Shown: positions 42,561-50,282 of the stretch, piece by piece
Layout: every line of letters starts with the position of its first letter
Position numbering within the stretch: position 1 is the stretch's first letter
Source: Candidatus Nomurabacteria bacterium
GTDB lineage: Bacteria > Patescibacteria > Paceibacteria > UBA9973
Direction: 5' to 3'
NCBI GenBank assembly: GCA_023267435.1
Contig: JAHFNH010000001.1
Span: 62,001 to 126,000, forward strand
DNA length: 64,000 nucleotides
Translations under genes and position numbers: made by a program
Notes under the pieces: generated by a model
Told to the model about the DNA's origin: nothing
The model's input: the letters and a program-made list of their open reading frames with translations, nothing else
The model's database searches: none

Positions 42561-42632
42561 GCCCTCATAGTTTAATGGATAGAATGCGAGCTTGCGGAGT
42601 TTGCGATCCAGGTTCGATTCCTGGTGAGGGCA
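42561..42632 (+). tRNA. tRNA-Arg (GCG)
   Basis: Acceptor GCCCTCA/TGAGGGC, T-arm GGTTCGATTCC, discriminator A, no encoded CCA. Anticodon loop TTGCGGA gives GCG for CGC/CGU codons, instead of the common ACG that needs TadA. G37 after G36 is the expected TrmD target. The anticodon stem contains two G-U pairs. Confidence 0.88.
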
Positions 42633-42680
42633 CATGTTATAATGGCTTTATTATAAAAGTAATTTTAAATACTAATTTTT

Positions 42681-43151
42681 ATGCAAAACAATTCATATAA
42701 GAAAAAGCCTCTTTGGCAATGGATAGTGATTTATGTAGTAATTGCCGCAATTTTATACGGTTTAGTATATTATTTCTTTTTTATGAAAAAAAATACTTAT
42801 ACTCAAACAAACACGCAAGTATACCAGCAAACACAATCAGAAAATAATTCCAATTCTCCAACCACCTCAATAAACACACCAAACAACACATCTATATTAA
42901 ACAATACCTATATACTAATTAAAAATTTTAAATTTTCTCCTAATACAGTCACTATTCATAAAGGTGATTCTGTAACCTGGACAAACGATGACTCTATGTC
43001 TCACACTGTCACAGGAGACACGAGTGGTCCTGCCAGCTCCGCTATCAGTAGTGGAAGTGCGTATAGTTATACTTTCACAAAGACAGGCACTTTCCCCTAT
43101 CATTGCTCAATACACCCCTCAATGAAAGCGACAATTGTCGTAACTGAATAA
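42681..43151 (+). CDS. Membrane-anchored cupredoxin (plastocyanin/amicyanin-like)
   Basis: 156 residues. Membrane anchor (WIVIYVVIAAILYGLVYYFFF), an Asn/Thr/Gln-rich linker, and a cupredoxin domain from about residue 75: FKFSPNTVTIHKGDSVTWTNDDSMSHTVTGD with the first His, and YHCSIHPSMKATIVV with Cys, His and Met. All four type I copper ligands are present. Likely electron carrier or copper-binding protein outside the membrane. Confidence 0.92.
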   Translation: MQNNSYKKKPLWQWIVIYVVIAAILYGLVYYFFFMKKNTYTQTNTQVYQQTQSENNSNSPTTSINTPNNTSILNNTYILIKNFKFSPNTVTIHKGDSVTWTNDDSMSHTVTGDTSGPASSAISSGSAYSYTFTKTGTFPYHCSIHPSMKATIVVTE

Positions 43152-43152
43152 A

Positions 43153-43872
43153 ATGGAAGAAACTTTTCCAATGCGTATAAATAAATACTTGGCGTGGAAA
43201 AAGATTTCCACTCGCCGAGGTGCCGACAAGCTTATTGAAGATAAGCAGGTTTTTATTAATGGCAAACTAGCTGCTCTGGGCAGTAAAGTAAAAGAAACCG
43301 ATAAAGTAGAAGTAAAAGGAAATAAGAATCAAAAAACTTATGTTTATTATGCTTACAATAAACCAATCGACGTCATAACTCATTCCCCTCAGAACGGTGA
43401 AGAAGATATTAAAGAAAATATAAGGGGCACCGGTCTGCCAGATGATGTCTTTCCTATTGGTAGACTCGACAAAGCTTCACATGGATTAATGATCCTGACG
43501 AATGACGGCAGAATTACGGATCAATTATTGAATCCAAAATATGTTCACGAAAAAGAATACGTTGTAAAAACTTCCAATAAACTCCGCTCCAACTTCAAAC
43601 AAAAAATGGAAGCCGGAGTAAATATCGAAGGATACACTACCAAACCTTGTAAAGTTACAATCATAAATGATTTCACTTTTAGAATAACTCTAACCGAAGG
43701 CAAGAAACATCAAATCCGCAGAATGTGTTCGGCTCTCTTTCAAGAAGTCGCAGACCTAAAACGCGTTAGGTTTATGAATATCAAACTTGGCACCCTAAAA
43801 CCAAAAGCATTTAGAAAAATCGAAGGTGAAGAACTAAAATCTTTCTTAGATCCAATACTAAAACAAAATTAA
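43153..43872 (+). CDS. RsuA/RluB/RluF-family pseudouridine synthase
   Basis: 239 residues. N-terminal S4 RNA-binding domain (MRINKYLAWKKISTRRGADKLIEDKQVFING), then IGRLDKASHGLMILTNDG with the catalytic Asp, and LTEGKKHQIRRMCSALF. The layout fits RluF/RluB, which modify 23S rRNA. It starts 1 nt after the cupredoxin stop. Confidence 0.9.
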   Translation: MEETFPMRINKYLAWKKISTRRGADKLIEDKQVFINGKLAALGSKVKETDKVEVKGNKNQKTYVYYAYNKPIDVITHSPQNGEEDIKENIRGTGLPDDVFPIGRLDKASHGLMILTNDGRITDQLLNPKYVHEKEYVVKTSNKLRSNFKQKMEAGVNIEGYTTKPCKVTIINDFTFRITLTEGKKHQIRRMCSALFQEVADLKRVRFMNIKLGTLKPKAFRKIEGEELKSFLDPILKQN

Positions 43873-43883
43873 AAATAAAAAAG

Positions 43884-43916
43884 ACCTACTAATATATTTA
43901 TATATCAATAGGTCCG
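43884..43916. terminator. Shared terminator between rluF-like gene and 43937
   Basis: GACCTA and TAGGTC arms around an AT-rich loop, A-run on one side and T-run on the other. Confidence 0.55.
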
Positions 43917-43936
43917 TTATTTTTTAATAAAAAAAT

Positions 43937-44362
43937 TTATTCAAGAAGAAGAAGCCAATTTGTAGGAAATTCGAGTTCTATCAAAGAGACAAGCGTATGA
44001 AATGTGATTGTTTTTTCAATCTCATGACACCATAATTCATGGTGTTGATACTCAAATCTTTCTTTCCATTCTTTTTTTGACTTAGCAGTTCCTACAATAG
44101 CCGAAGATGGAGCATAAGATAATCCAATTATTGATTCTCTTAAATCGAACAAATCTTTTTTCATATTAAAAAATATATACCCCATAGGCTTTTTATTGAT
44201 AGCAACGAACACGGTTACACTATTGCGAGTTTTCCTGTACTGAAGAAGGAGTTTGTAAGGTCCAAATTCAATTTCAGAAGTAACAATGGGCGTATAATAA
44301 ATTTGCTTATTGTTAGGCTCAGACTCTTGTCTGTTTTCTAACCAAATAATTTTTTTATTCAT
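43937..44362 (-). CDS. Hypothetical protein
   Basis: 141 residues, soluble, not recognised; FGPYKLLLQYRKTRNSVTVFVAINKKPMGYIFF suggests a beta-rich core. It has one of the strongest promoters in the window (TTGACA-17-TATTGT) with a leader of about 40 nt, so it is likely well expressed. Confidence 0.65.
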   Translation of the reverse strand: MNKKIIWLENRQESEPNNKQIYYTPIVTSEIEFGPYKLLLQYRKTRNSVTVFVAINKKPMGYIFFNMKKDLFDLRESIIGLSYAPSSAIVGTAKSKKEWKERFEYQHHELWCHEIEKTITFHTLVSLIELEFPTNWLLLLE

Positions 44363-44409
44363 TTTTTTGTTTTTAAAGAAGGGTTTTAATTTTGCGTTTA
44401 TTTGTCATA

Positions 44410-44438
44410 ACAATAGCAATTATTTTTTAGTTTGTCAA
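44410..44438 (-). promoter_or_regulatory. Promoter of gene 43937-44362
   Basis: TTGACA, 17 nt, TATTGT on the minus strand. The -35 sits in GTGTTGACAAAC, lacking the second half of the accessory dyad. Confidence 0.7.
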
Positions 44439-44445
44439 CACTGGT

Positions 44446-45933
44446 CTATTTCTCCAAATCCAATACTTCATCAATTCTAATTTGTTTTACGAATTCGGGG
44501 ACGTGAGAGACAAGGATCATCGCGCCTTGGTACTTATCTAATGCTTCAGCTATTATCGGTAAATGACGGAAATTTATATGGTTGGTCGGCTCGTCTAAAA
44601 TAAGTAGTCCTGGCTTTTGGAGGACAAGACGAGCAAAGGCTACAAGCCCCTTCTGCCCTTCAGACAGACTACCGATGCGAGTACGGATAAATTCTCCGGT
44701 TATTAAAAATCCCGCAGCTATCGAGCGCATTCTTTCTTCATCTAATTTTTCTCCACCTTCGAGCATCGCGCTCGCGAGAGATTGATACACAGTGTCATCG
44801 AAATTAAGAGTAGAAAAATCTTGTCGGTAATAACCAATTCTGATTCCCTCTTTCACTGTCTCACCTTCGGATTTACCGGAAGCTAATTTTTCTAGTAATG
44901 TGCTTTTACCGATACCATTCGGACCAGTTAAAAGTAAATGCTGATTTTTCTTCAAAGAAATATATGCCTTCTTTTTTATTATTTTATGTTTCTTTGGATC
45001 TGCGATAGAAAAAGAATTAATACTAAATATCTCACCGATCATGTCCGGCTGGGAAGGAATAGTAAAAGGTCGGATAGTTCTGTCTTCCTTGCGGACTTCC
45101 ACAATATCTTCTTCGAGTTCTTCCGCCTTCTCACGCATGCGTCGTGCTACCAAGCGAAGCCGTCCTCCTTTATGCGCGAAGACATTCGCCTGATCTTTCT
45201 TGGCTTGGATTTCTTTTGCGAGCTGAGCATTCTTCATATTCTCTTTTTCTACTCGCGCAGTAATATCTTTAACCACATTGAAATAGTTACCGACATACTG
45301 CTCGATCTTACGAGTATAAACATCAAGATAAAGAACTCCTTCCGTAAAAGCATTCAAAAATTCTGCATCGTGAGAAATAACCAAAACTGTTTTTTTGTAA
45401 TCTACTAGGAATTTAGTTAAGTGCGCAATGCCAGCTTTATCTAAGTTGTTTGTCGGCTCATCGAGCAAAAGCAAATCTGGATCTTGAATAAGAGCCGAAG
45501 CTAAAAGCAAACGTGCCTGCTGACCGCCGGAGAAAGTTTTAATTATTTTGTCGTGTACTTTTTCATGCCCTTTCAAATTTACCACTTCCAAAATATCATC
45601 TATCCTAACATCTATATCATAAACTTTTGCTGATGATTTATTTTGAAAACATTTTTCGAAAAATTCTCTTACTGTCAGATCGAGTTCAGCACGCGGAATA
45701 ACCTGTCGAGCTGAAGCGATTGTTAAACCTTTCACAATATTTATGATTCCAGATTCTGGTTTATTTATACCTGAGATAAGCCCGAAGATGGTACTCTTAC
45801 CGGCGCCGTTCTGGCCCATCAAAGTAAACTTCGCGCCACGGCGAATAGAAAAACTAACCTCTTCTAAAATAGGTTTGTTTATACCGAACTCGAACGAGAC
45901 ATCGTCGAATCTGACTATAGTTTCCTGAGACAT
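44446..45933 (-). CDS. ABC-F family ATPase (ribosome-associated)
   Basis: 495 residues, two ABC domains and no membrane helices. Walker A: GQNGAGKST and TGPNGIGKST; signatures FSGGQQARLLLA and LSEGQKGLVAFARL; Walker B: LLLLDEPTNNLD and LLILDEPTNHINF. The inter-domain linker (about 215-290) is charged and helical. ABC-F proteins act at the ribosomal E site in translation or antibiotic protection; which one cannot be told. Confidence 0.92.
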   Translation of the reverse strand: MSQETIVRFDDVSFEFGINKPILEEVSFSIRRGAKFTLMGQNGAGKSTIFGLISGINKPESGIINIVKGLTIASARQVIPRAELDLTVREFFEKCFQNKSSAKVYDIDVRIDDILEVVNLKGHEKVHDKIIKTFSGGQQARLLLASALIQDPDLLLLDEPTNNLDKAGIAHLTKFLVDYKKTVLVISHDAEFLNAFTEGVLYLDVYTRKIEQYVGNYFNVVKDITARVEKENMKNAQLAKEIQAKKDQANVFAHKGGRLRLVARRMREKAEELEEDIVEVRKEDRTIRPFTIPSQPDMIGEIFSINSFSIADPKKHKIIKKKAYISLKKNQHLLLTGPNGIGKSTLLEKLASGKSEGETVKEGIRIGYYRQDFSTLNFDDTVYQSLASAMLEGGEKLDEERMRSIAAGFLITGEFIRTRIGSLSEGQKGLVAFARLVLQKPGLLILDEPTNHINFRHLPIIAEALDKYQGAMILVSHVPEFVKQIRIDEVLDLEK

Positions 45934-45985
45934 TGTTATAGACTATACTATTTAGCCTGAAATTGAAAGCTTTATCAAAAAATCT

Positions 45986-46112
45986 TTGACAAATATCTTG
46001 TTATGTACTACACTTGATAAGCAAAATAGGTCGTAACCCTAAAGGGTTCTATGGGAGTCGATTTCTCGAAAAATACTTATCTTTGTAATTTAACACTTAA
46101 CAAAAAAATTCA
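45986..46112 (+). promoter_or_regulatory. Promoter and long leader of the cold-shock gene
   Basis: TTGACA (45986-45991), 17 nt, TACACT (46009-46014). The predicted leader is about 92 nt with hairpins AACCC-TAAA-GGGTT (46034-46047) and TCGA-TTTC-TCGA. Long leaders act as thermosensors in E. coli cspA; by analogy possible here. Confidence 0.6.
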
Positions 46113-46310
46113 ATGACTGGTACAATCAAAAGATTAACCGATAAGGGATTTGGATTCATCACAGCAGAAGGACTAGCGAAAGATTTATTCTTTCACAGTA
46201 ATTCTCTTGTAGGCGTAAGCTTCGATGAATTGCACGAAGGCGACGCTGTTTCCTTCGAAACAGAAGAATCTCCAAAAGGTTTGAATGCTGTGAACGTTCA
46301 ACGCGCATAA
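46113..46310 (+). CDS. Cold-shock domain protein
   Basis: 65 residues, a single cold-shock domain: TGTIKRLTDKGFGFIT (RNP1 KGFGFI) and DLFFHSNSL (RNP2), ending NAVNVQRA. Binds single-stranded RNA/DNA as a chaperone. Monocistronic, followed by a strong terminator. Confidence 0.94.
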   Translation: MTGTIKRLTDKGFGFITAEGLAKDLFFHSNSLVGVSFDELHEGDAVSFETEESPKGLNAVNVQRA

Positions 46311-46321
46311 TATTCAAAAAC

Positions 46322-46353
46322 AAAAAACACCCCATCACTGGGGTGTTTTTTGT
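46322..46353 (+). terminator. Terminator of the cold-shock gene
   Basis: AAAAAACACCCCA-tcac-TGGGGTGTTTTTT, bidirectional. Confidence 0.88.
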
Positions 46354-46359
46354 TTTAGT

Positions 46360-46623
46360 TTATTTATCTTGCGCCCAATCTTTTAATTCTTGATAATTCG
46401 CTTCTCCGCAAATCCATTTGCCTGATTTTGTATTATAAAAAAATGGCACGCCTCCACAAAATTCTTTGTCTATCTCCTCGAGTCTTTTTGCATTTTCTTC
46501 ATTATGCCAAACCTCCAAAGCATCAACTTTTATTCCTTCTTCTTTTTCTAATTTTTCAACGAGATTATGCATATCCACACAATGCGGACATTCTTCTCCA
46601 TAAAATTCTAATAAGTGACTCAT
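46360..46623 (-). CDS. Glutaredoxin/thioredoxin-fold protein with CPHC
   Basis: 87 residues: LLEFYGEECPHCVDMHNLVEKLEKEEG with redox-active CPHC at about 12-15 and the cis-Pro in GGVPFFYN. No signal peptide. A compact thiol oxidoreductase; it could reduce RNR or other proteins, but no partner is evident. Confidence 0.85.
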   Translation of the reverse strand: MSHLLEFYGEECPHCVDMHNLVEKLEKEEGIKVDALEVWHNEENAKRLEEIDKEFCGGVPFFYNTKSGKWICGEANYQELKDWAQDK

Positions 46624-46639
46624 AACTTTATTATATAAT

Positions 46640-46672
46640 AAAAAATCCTAATTTAAAATTAGGATTTTTTAA
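46640..46672 (-). terminator. Terminator of rpsT
   Basis: AAAAATCCTAATTT / AAATTAGGATTTTT stem followed by T-run on the minus strand. Confidence 0.8.
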
Positions 46673-46676
46673 GAAA

Positions 46677-46928
46677 TTATTTTACTAATCTAGTTAAACG
46701 AGATTTCTTTCGAGCAGCTGTGTTTTTCTTGATAGCACCCTTTTGAGCGGCTTTGTCGATAGCTTTGTAAGCTTCTGAAAGCATTTTTTGTGCTCCAGAC
46801 TTGTCTGTCTTTGAGATTTTATCAATTTTCTTGATAACTTCTTTCATTGTTCGCTTTCGGCGGTCATTAAAAGCCTTCTTGCGAAGAGAACCGCGGATCG
46901 CTTTTTTAGCTGATTGTGTTATAGGCAT
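46677..46928 (-). CDS. rpsT: 30S ribosomal protein S20
   Basis: 83 residues from MPITQSAKKAIRGSLRKKAFND, the usual S20 start; a longer reading runs through the promoter. Highly basic, helical (ALAMINE-rich AAQKGAIKKNTAARKKSRLTRLV end). Binds 16S rRNA early in assembly. TATTGT ends 6 nt before the ATG, so the mRNA is probably leaderless. Divergent from ruvA. Confidence 0.93.
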   Translation of the reverse strand: MPITQSAKKAIRGSLRKKAFNDRRKRTMKEVIKKIDKISKTDKSGAQKMLSEAYKAIDKAAQKGAIKKNTAARKKSRLTRLVK

Positions 46929-46934
46929 AGATAG

Positions 46935-46963
46935 ACAATACCAAAAATGCTTAAAAAACGCAA
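46935..46963 (-). promoter_or_regulatory. Promoter of rpsT, predicted leaderless
   Basis: TTGCGT, 17 nt, TATTGT, 6 nt, ATG on the minus strand. Confidence 0.65.
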
Positions 46964-47012
46964 CCCGCATCTTCGGCGGACATGCTTGCTTGGTATATGA
47001 TATGATAAATAT

Positions 47013-47576
47013 ATGATTGGTAGTATAAAAGGAAAAATAATCTTAAAAACAGACAAATTTCTAATAATAGAAACGAACGGAGTCGGATATAAAATAAGTG
47101 TCTCACCCGACATGTTATTGATGACTTTTAAAACAGGCGAGGAAATTTCCCTCTGGACTCACCTGCACATACGCGAAGATGCAATGGATCTTTATGGATT
47201 CAGAGACAGAAAAGAATTGGAGTTTTTTGAAATGCTTATTAGTGTTTCAGGTATTGGACCAAGAAGCGGACTCACTATATTAGGTATAGCTCCAATTGAA
47301 ACATTAAGAAAAGCGATCAGTACAAGCGACACTTCCTACCTCACAAAAATTTCTGGCATCGGACGAAAGACAGCTGAAAAAATAGTTATCGAATTGCGCG
47401 ACAAAATGGGCGAAGATATTTCCGATACTTCCCTACAAGGAGAACTCGACGCACTCGAAGCGTTAAAGGCATTGGGCTACTCTCAGTCCGAAGCACGTGA
47501 AGCATTAAAGAAAACTAAATCAGAAGACACTAATACAAAAATAAAAGAAGCGTTAAAAATTCTTGGAGGAAGATAA
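47013..47576 (+). CDS. ruvA: Holliday junction DNA helicase subunit RuvA
   Basis: 187 residues. OB domain MIGSIKGKIILKTDKFLIIETNGVGYKISV, HhH domain ISVSGIGPRSGLTILG and ISGIGRKTAEKIVIELRDK, and a C-terminal RuvB-binding domain DALEALKALGYSQSEAREALK. Works with RuvB (61.7 kb) and RuvC (63.3 kb), which are not linked to it here. TATGAT ends 6 nt before the ATG. Confidence 0.95.
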   Translation: MIGSIKGKIILKTDKFLIIETNGVGYKISVSPDMLLMTFKTGEEISLWTHLHIREDAMDLYGFRDRKELEFFEMLISVSGIGPRSGLTILGIAPIETLRKAISTSDTSYLTKISGIGRKTAEKIVIELRDKMGEDISDTSLQGELDALEALKALGYSQSEAREALKKTKSEDTNTKIKEALKILGGR

Positions 47577-48431
47577 TTATTTTCCAAAGAAATAATTTGT
47601 AATTCCTTTGGTGGTCAGACCAGCCATCGTTTTATAAGCTTGATGACGCGTGGAACTTTTGCGAAACATTTTTTCATAAATATAACCATATTCAACAAGA
47701 ACTGAACTAGTATCAGGATTCAAGGTATCATTTGCCCCGAGGGCAATAAGTTTCTGATCCGGAACCATTCCACCTATTTCCTCTGGTAAAGTGCTTGATT
47801 GGTATTTTTTATGAAGCTGCGAAAAAATACTACCCGCTAATTTGGAGCTTTCTTTAGAATTAGCAAGTTGTCCGTCTGGCATATAAATAGTGAAACCTTT
47901 ATATTCCCCTATTTTCCATTTTGTTGGGCGCGGATAATCATTGAAATGAAAATGTATCACAGCATCCATTTTGTTTTCATCTACCCATTTATTTATTCCA
48001 TACAATACGATAGACGTGTCTTTCGTTACTGAATTATGTATTACTGTTTCTTTTTGAACAAAACTACCAGTGGCAACTTTAGCCTGCATTTCTTGTTTAG
48101 CATTCTGCCTGAAAGAAATAATATCTTCTTTATGTTGTGAAAAATAATCGGCAAATTCTTTCGTGTAACCCGAACTGTCGCGAGTAATGTAAACCTCGAA
48201 TCTTTTGTCTTTTTTTAGAAGATTATAAACCTGTGTAGCTAAAACTAGAGTCATATTAGCCTCTTTTATATTTCCATATTGCGCTCCCCAAACTTCGTTG
48301 TCGTGACCTGGTACAAGCAATATTCTAATAGGTTCCACGGGTTTTGAAGTTGATTTTGAAACAGGTGAAACTGCCTGTGTAAAAAATACAGGAATTAAAA
48401 AAGCTATCAGTATGAATAATATTTTCTTCAT
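47577..48431 (-). CDS. Secreted N-acetylmuramoyl-L-alanine amidase-like protein (Amidase_3)
   Basis: 284 residues from ATG at 48431. Signal peptide (KKILFILIAFLIPVFFTQA). The zinc site of Amidase_3 is visible: His in LVPGHDNEVWGAQ, Glu in GNIKEANMTLVLATQ, His in VIHFHFND, and a catalytic Glu in VLVEYGYIYE. It likely cleaves peptidoglycan stem peptides for wall remodelling or division. Divergent from mutM with overlapping -10 boxes. Confidence 0.85.
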   Translation of the reverse strand: MKKILFILIAFLIPVFFTQAVSPVSKSTSKPVEPIRILLVPGHDNEVWGAQYGNIKEANMTLVLATQVYNLLKKDKRFEVYITRDSSGYTKEFADYFSQHKEDIISFRQNAKQEMQAKVATGSFVQKETVIHNSVTKDTSIVLYGINKWVDENKMDAVIHFHFNDYPRPTKWKIGEYKGFTIYMPDGQLANSKESSKLAGSIFSQLHKKYQSSTLPEEIGGMVPDQKLIALGANDTLNPDTSSVLVEYGYIYEKMFRKSSTRHQAYKTMAGLTTKGITNYFFGK

Positions 48432-48436
48432 TGTAG

Positions 48437-48443
48437 TACAATA
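48437..48443. promoter_or_regulatory. Overlapping opposed -10 boxes of mutM and the amidase gene
   Basis: Plus TACAAT (48437-48442) ends 6 nt before the mutM ATG (48449); minus TATTGT (48443-48438) ends 6 nt before the amidase ATG (48431). The two boxes are offset by one base. Confidence 0.6.
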
Positions 48444-48448
48444 ATACC

Positions 48449-49357
48449 ATGCCTGAGCTACCAGAAGTAGAGACGACAACCAGAGGCCTTCGCAAAGAAG
48501 TTGTCGGCCTTAAAATAAAAGACGTTTGGACGGATTTAAACACCAAAGACAAACGTCAACATGATGCGGTTGCCAACCCGAAATATTTCACTATTTTTAA
48601 AAAAGAAGTTTTAGATAAAAAAATTATATCTGTCGAGAGGCAGGCTAAAAATATTTTAATAAATCTGACAGGAAACAAGACAATTTTAATCCATTTAAAA
48701 ATGACTGGACACCTGCTTTATGGAAAGTATAAATATATCCTAAAAGAAAACAAATGGATTCCGGATGAAACCGGACCATTGCAAGACCCTTACAATAGAT
48801 TTATACATTTTGTCTTTACCCTATCCGACAAAAAGTTTTTAGCTTTTTCAGATGCGCGCAAATTCGGAAAAATAACTTTACTTGATACAAAAACAGCGCA
48901 CGACTCAAGACACTTAAAAGATTTAGGGCCAGATCCACTGGCGAAAGATTTTAATTTAGAAAAATTCAAAGAAAGACTTTCGAAAAAGCAAAATGGAAAA
49001 ATAAAAACAGTTTTAGTAGACCAAAGCGTGCTCTCCGGCATAGGAAATATTTATTCTGACGAAATCCTTTGGTATGCTGGCATTCATCCGGAAAGAAAAG
49101 TACAAGATATAAAAGAAAATGAATTTAAAAAAATGTTTCAAGCAACAAAAGAAACTTTAACCAAAGGCATAAATTTCGGAGGAGATTCAATGTCGGACTA
49201 CCGCAATATTTATGGCCTGCCTGGTAAATTTCAGCTTCATCACGAAGCGTACCGACGGACTGGGGAAAAGTGTCGAAGGAAAGGTTGCAAAGGTGTTATA
49301 ATGAGAAAAGTTATCAATAACCGGAGTGCACATTTTTGCTCCATTCATCAAATTTAA
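48449..49357 (+). CDS. mutM: Formamidopyrimidine-DNA glycosylase
   Basis: 302 residues. MPELPEVETTTRGL carries the Pro nucleophile and Glu; KMTGHLLY and DARKFGKI are conserved; GIGNIYSDEILWYAGIHPER is the H2TH motif. The C-terminal zinc finger reads EKCRRKGCKG...HFCSIHQ: spacing C-x4-C and the last ligand His instead of Cys, unlike the normal C-x2-C...C-x2-C. It removes oxidised purines from DNA. Confidence 0.93.
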   Translation: MPELPEVETTTRGLRKEVVGLKIKDVWTDLNTKDKRQHDAVANPKYFTIFKKEVLDKKIISVERQAKNILINLTGNKTILIHLKMTGHLLYGKYKYILKENKWIPDETGPLQDPYNRFIHFVFTLSDKKFLAFSDARKFGKITLLDTKTAHDSRHLKDLGPDPLAKDFNLEKFKERLSKKQNGKIKTVLVDQSVLSGIGNIYSDEILWYAGIHPERKVQDIKENEFKKMFQATKETLTKGINFGGDSMSDYRNIYGLPGKFQLHHEAYRRTGEKCRRKGCKGVIMRKVINNRSAHFCSIHQI

Positions 49358-49360
49358 ATT

Positions 49361-49519
49361 ATGGCTTGGGATCACTTAAAATGGCTTATCTTTGTACTAA
49401 TTGGACTTTGGTTCGTCTGGTTCTTTTCTGGCGGACCGCAGAGATTTGAAAATAGTCAAAAACCTTTCATTAAACCACCTTCTCCAATAGACACAGGAGA
49501 ATTTTACGGACCTAAATAA
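49361..49519 (+). CDS. Small membrane protein (52 aa)
   Basis: Read directly: begins MAWDHLKWLIFVLIGLWFVW, one membrane helix, then FFSGGPQRFENS and a Pro-rich KPFIKPPSPIDTG ending EFYGPK. The GGPxRF...KPF.KPP...DTG pattern recurs in Parcubacteria by recollection. It starts 3 nt after the mutM stop, so it is co-transcribed. Function unknown. The left arm of the palindrome at 49518-49627 overlaps its stop codon. Confidence 0.75.
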   Translation: MAWDHLKWLIFVLIGLWFVWFFSGGPQRFENSQKPFIKPPSPIDTGEFYGPK

Positions 49520-49627
49520 TATTCAGGATTTGTGATTTAGAAAACATTGCGCAGCGCGACGGCGCGAGCATAGCAAATTTTCAGCAGAAAATTATGTGTG
49601 TTTTATAAAATACAAATTCTGAATATT
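49518..49627 (+). repeat. Palindromic element with CAGCAG-loop hairpin (copy 2)
   Basis: Arms of 29 nt (49518-49546, 49599-49627) pair with a few mismatches, two of them G-U on the + strand. Core: CATTGCGCAG, GCGC-GACG-GCGC, GAGCATAGCAAATTTT-CAGCAG-AAAATTATGTG. Core matches copy 1 at 5696-5750; arms do not. The right arm is read into the 3' end of the SpoU gene, which stops at 49627. Confidence 0.75.
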
Positions 49628-50148
49628 TAAACACCTAAAATCCTAAACAATGCAATTCCTAAAGAAACAGAAACATTTAGTGATTCTTTCTTCCCTTTCA
49701 TTGGTATCTCGGCAACAATGTCGCACTTCTTTAAAACATTTTTTGGTATTCCGGTAACTTCTGTGCCGACAATAAAGGCATTCCCTCCTCCTCGGCGGGC
49801 AGGTTTCTTATTTATTTTTACTTTTTTGTAATCAATAGAATTTTCTGCCTGCTCGATGGCAATAATTAAAAAACCTTCTCGTTTTAATTTCGTAATAAGT
49901 GGGAAAATCATTTTCTTTTGTTCCCAAGGTACGAATTCTTCCGCGCCCAAGGCAGACTTGGCTATATCTGTGCGCTTTCTACCGAAACGATCAAAGGGTG
50001 CGGGTGTATATCCAGTCAAATAAATCTTGGAAATACCAGCCGCGTCCGCTGTGCGGAACATAGCTCCCACGTTCTCGGTACTTCGAATATCATTTAATAT
50101 TAAAACGTTTTCTGTGTATTTTTTACTAATGGGTTGATTTTTAGACAT
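49627..50148 (-). CDS. SpoU/TrmH-family RNA 2'-O-methyltransferase
   Basis: 173 residues. ILNDIRSTENVGAMFRTADAAGI is motif 1, FIVGTEVTGIP motif 2, and EIPMKGKKESLNVSVSLGIALFRIL motif 3, which together form the SAM-binding knot. Methylates ribose in tRNA or rRNA. A Gly/Arg loop PARRGGGNA before motif 2 looks like an extra insertion. Convergent with mutM cluster. Confidence 0.92.
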   Translation of the reverse strand: MSKNQPISKKYTENVLILNDIRSTENVGAMFRTADAAGISKIYLTGYTPAPFDRFGRKRTDIAKSALGAEEFVPWEQKKMIFPLITKLKREGFLIIAIEQAENSIDYKKVKINKKPARRGGGNAFIVGTEVTGIPKNVLKKCDIVAEIPMKGKKESLNVSVSLGIALFRILGV

Positions 50149-50209
50149 ATTTCTTATACTATCATATACATGTCTGAAGGTCAGGCACTTTGTTTGAAAA
50201 TATGTATTT

Positions 50210-50282
50210 GCGCCCGTAGCTCAGTCGGTAGAGCAGCTCCCTTTTAAGGAGACGGTCGTTGGTTCGATTCCAACCGGGCGCA
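50210..50282 (+). tRNA. tRNA-Lys (TTT)
   Basis: Acceptor GCGCCCG/CGGGCGC, anticodon loop CTTTTAA, T-arm GGTTCGATTCC, discriminator A, no encoded CCA. Confidence 0.96.

Noticed and set aside
49780..49815. Repeat insertion in the SpoU methylase (PARRGGGNA loop)
   Set aside because: The DNA is GC-rich and unusual for the gene, but no clear hairpin or second copy was seen.
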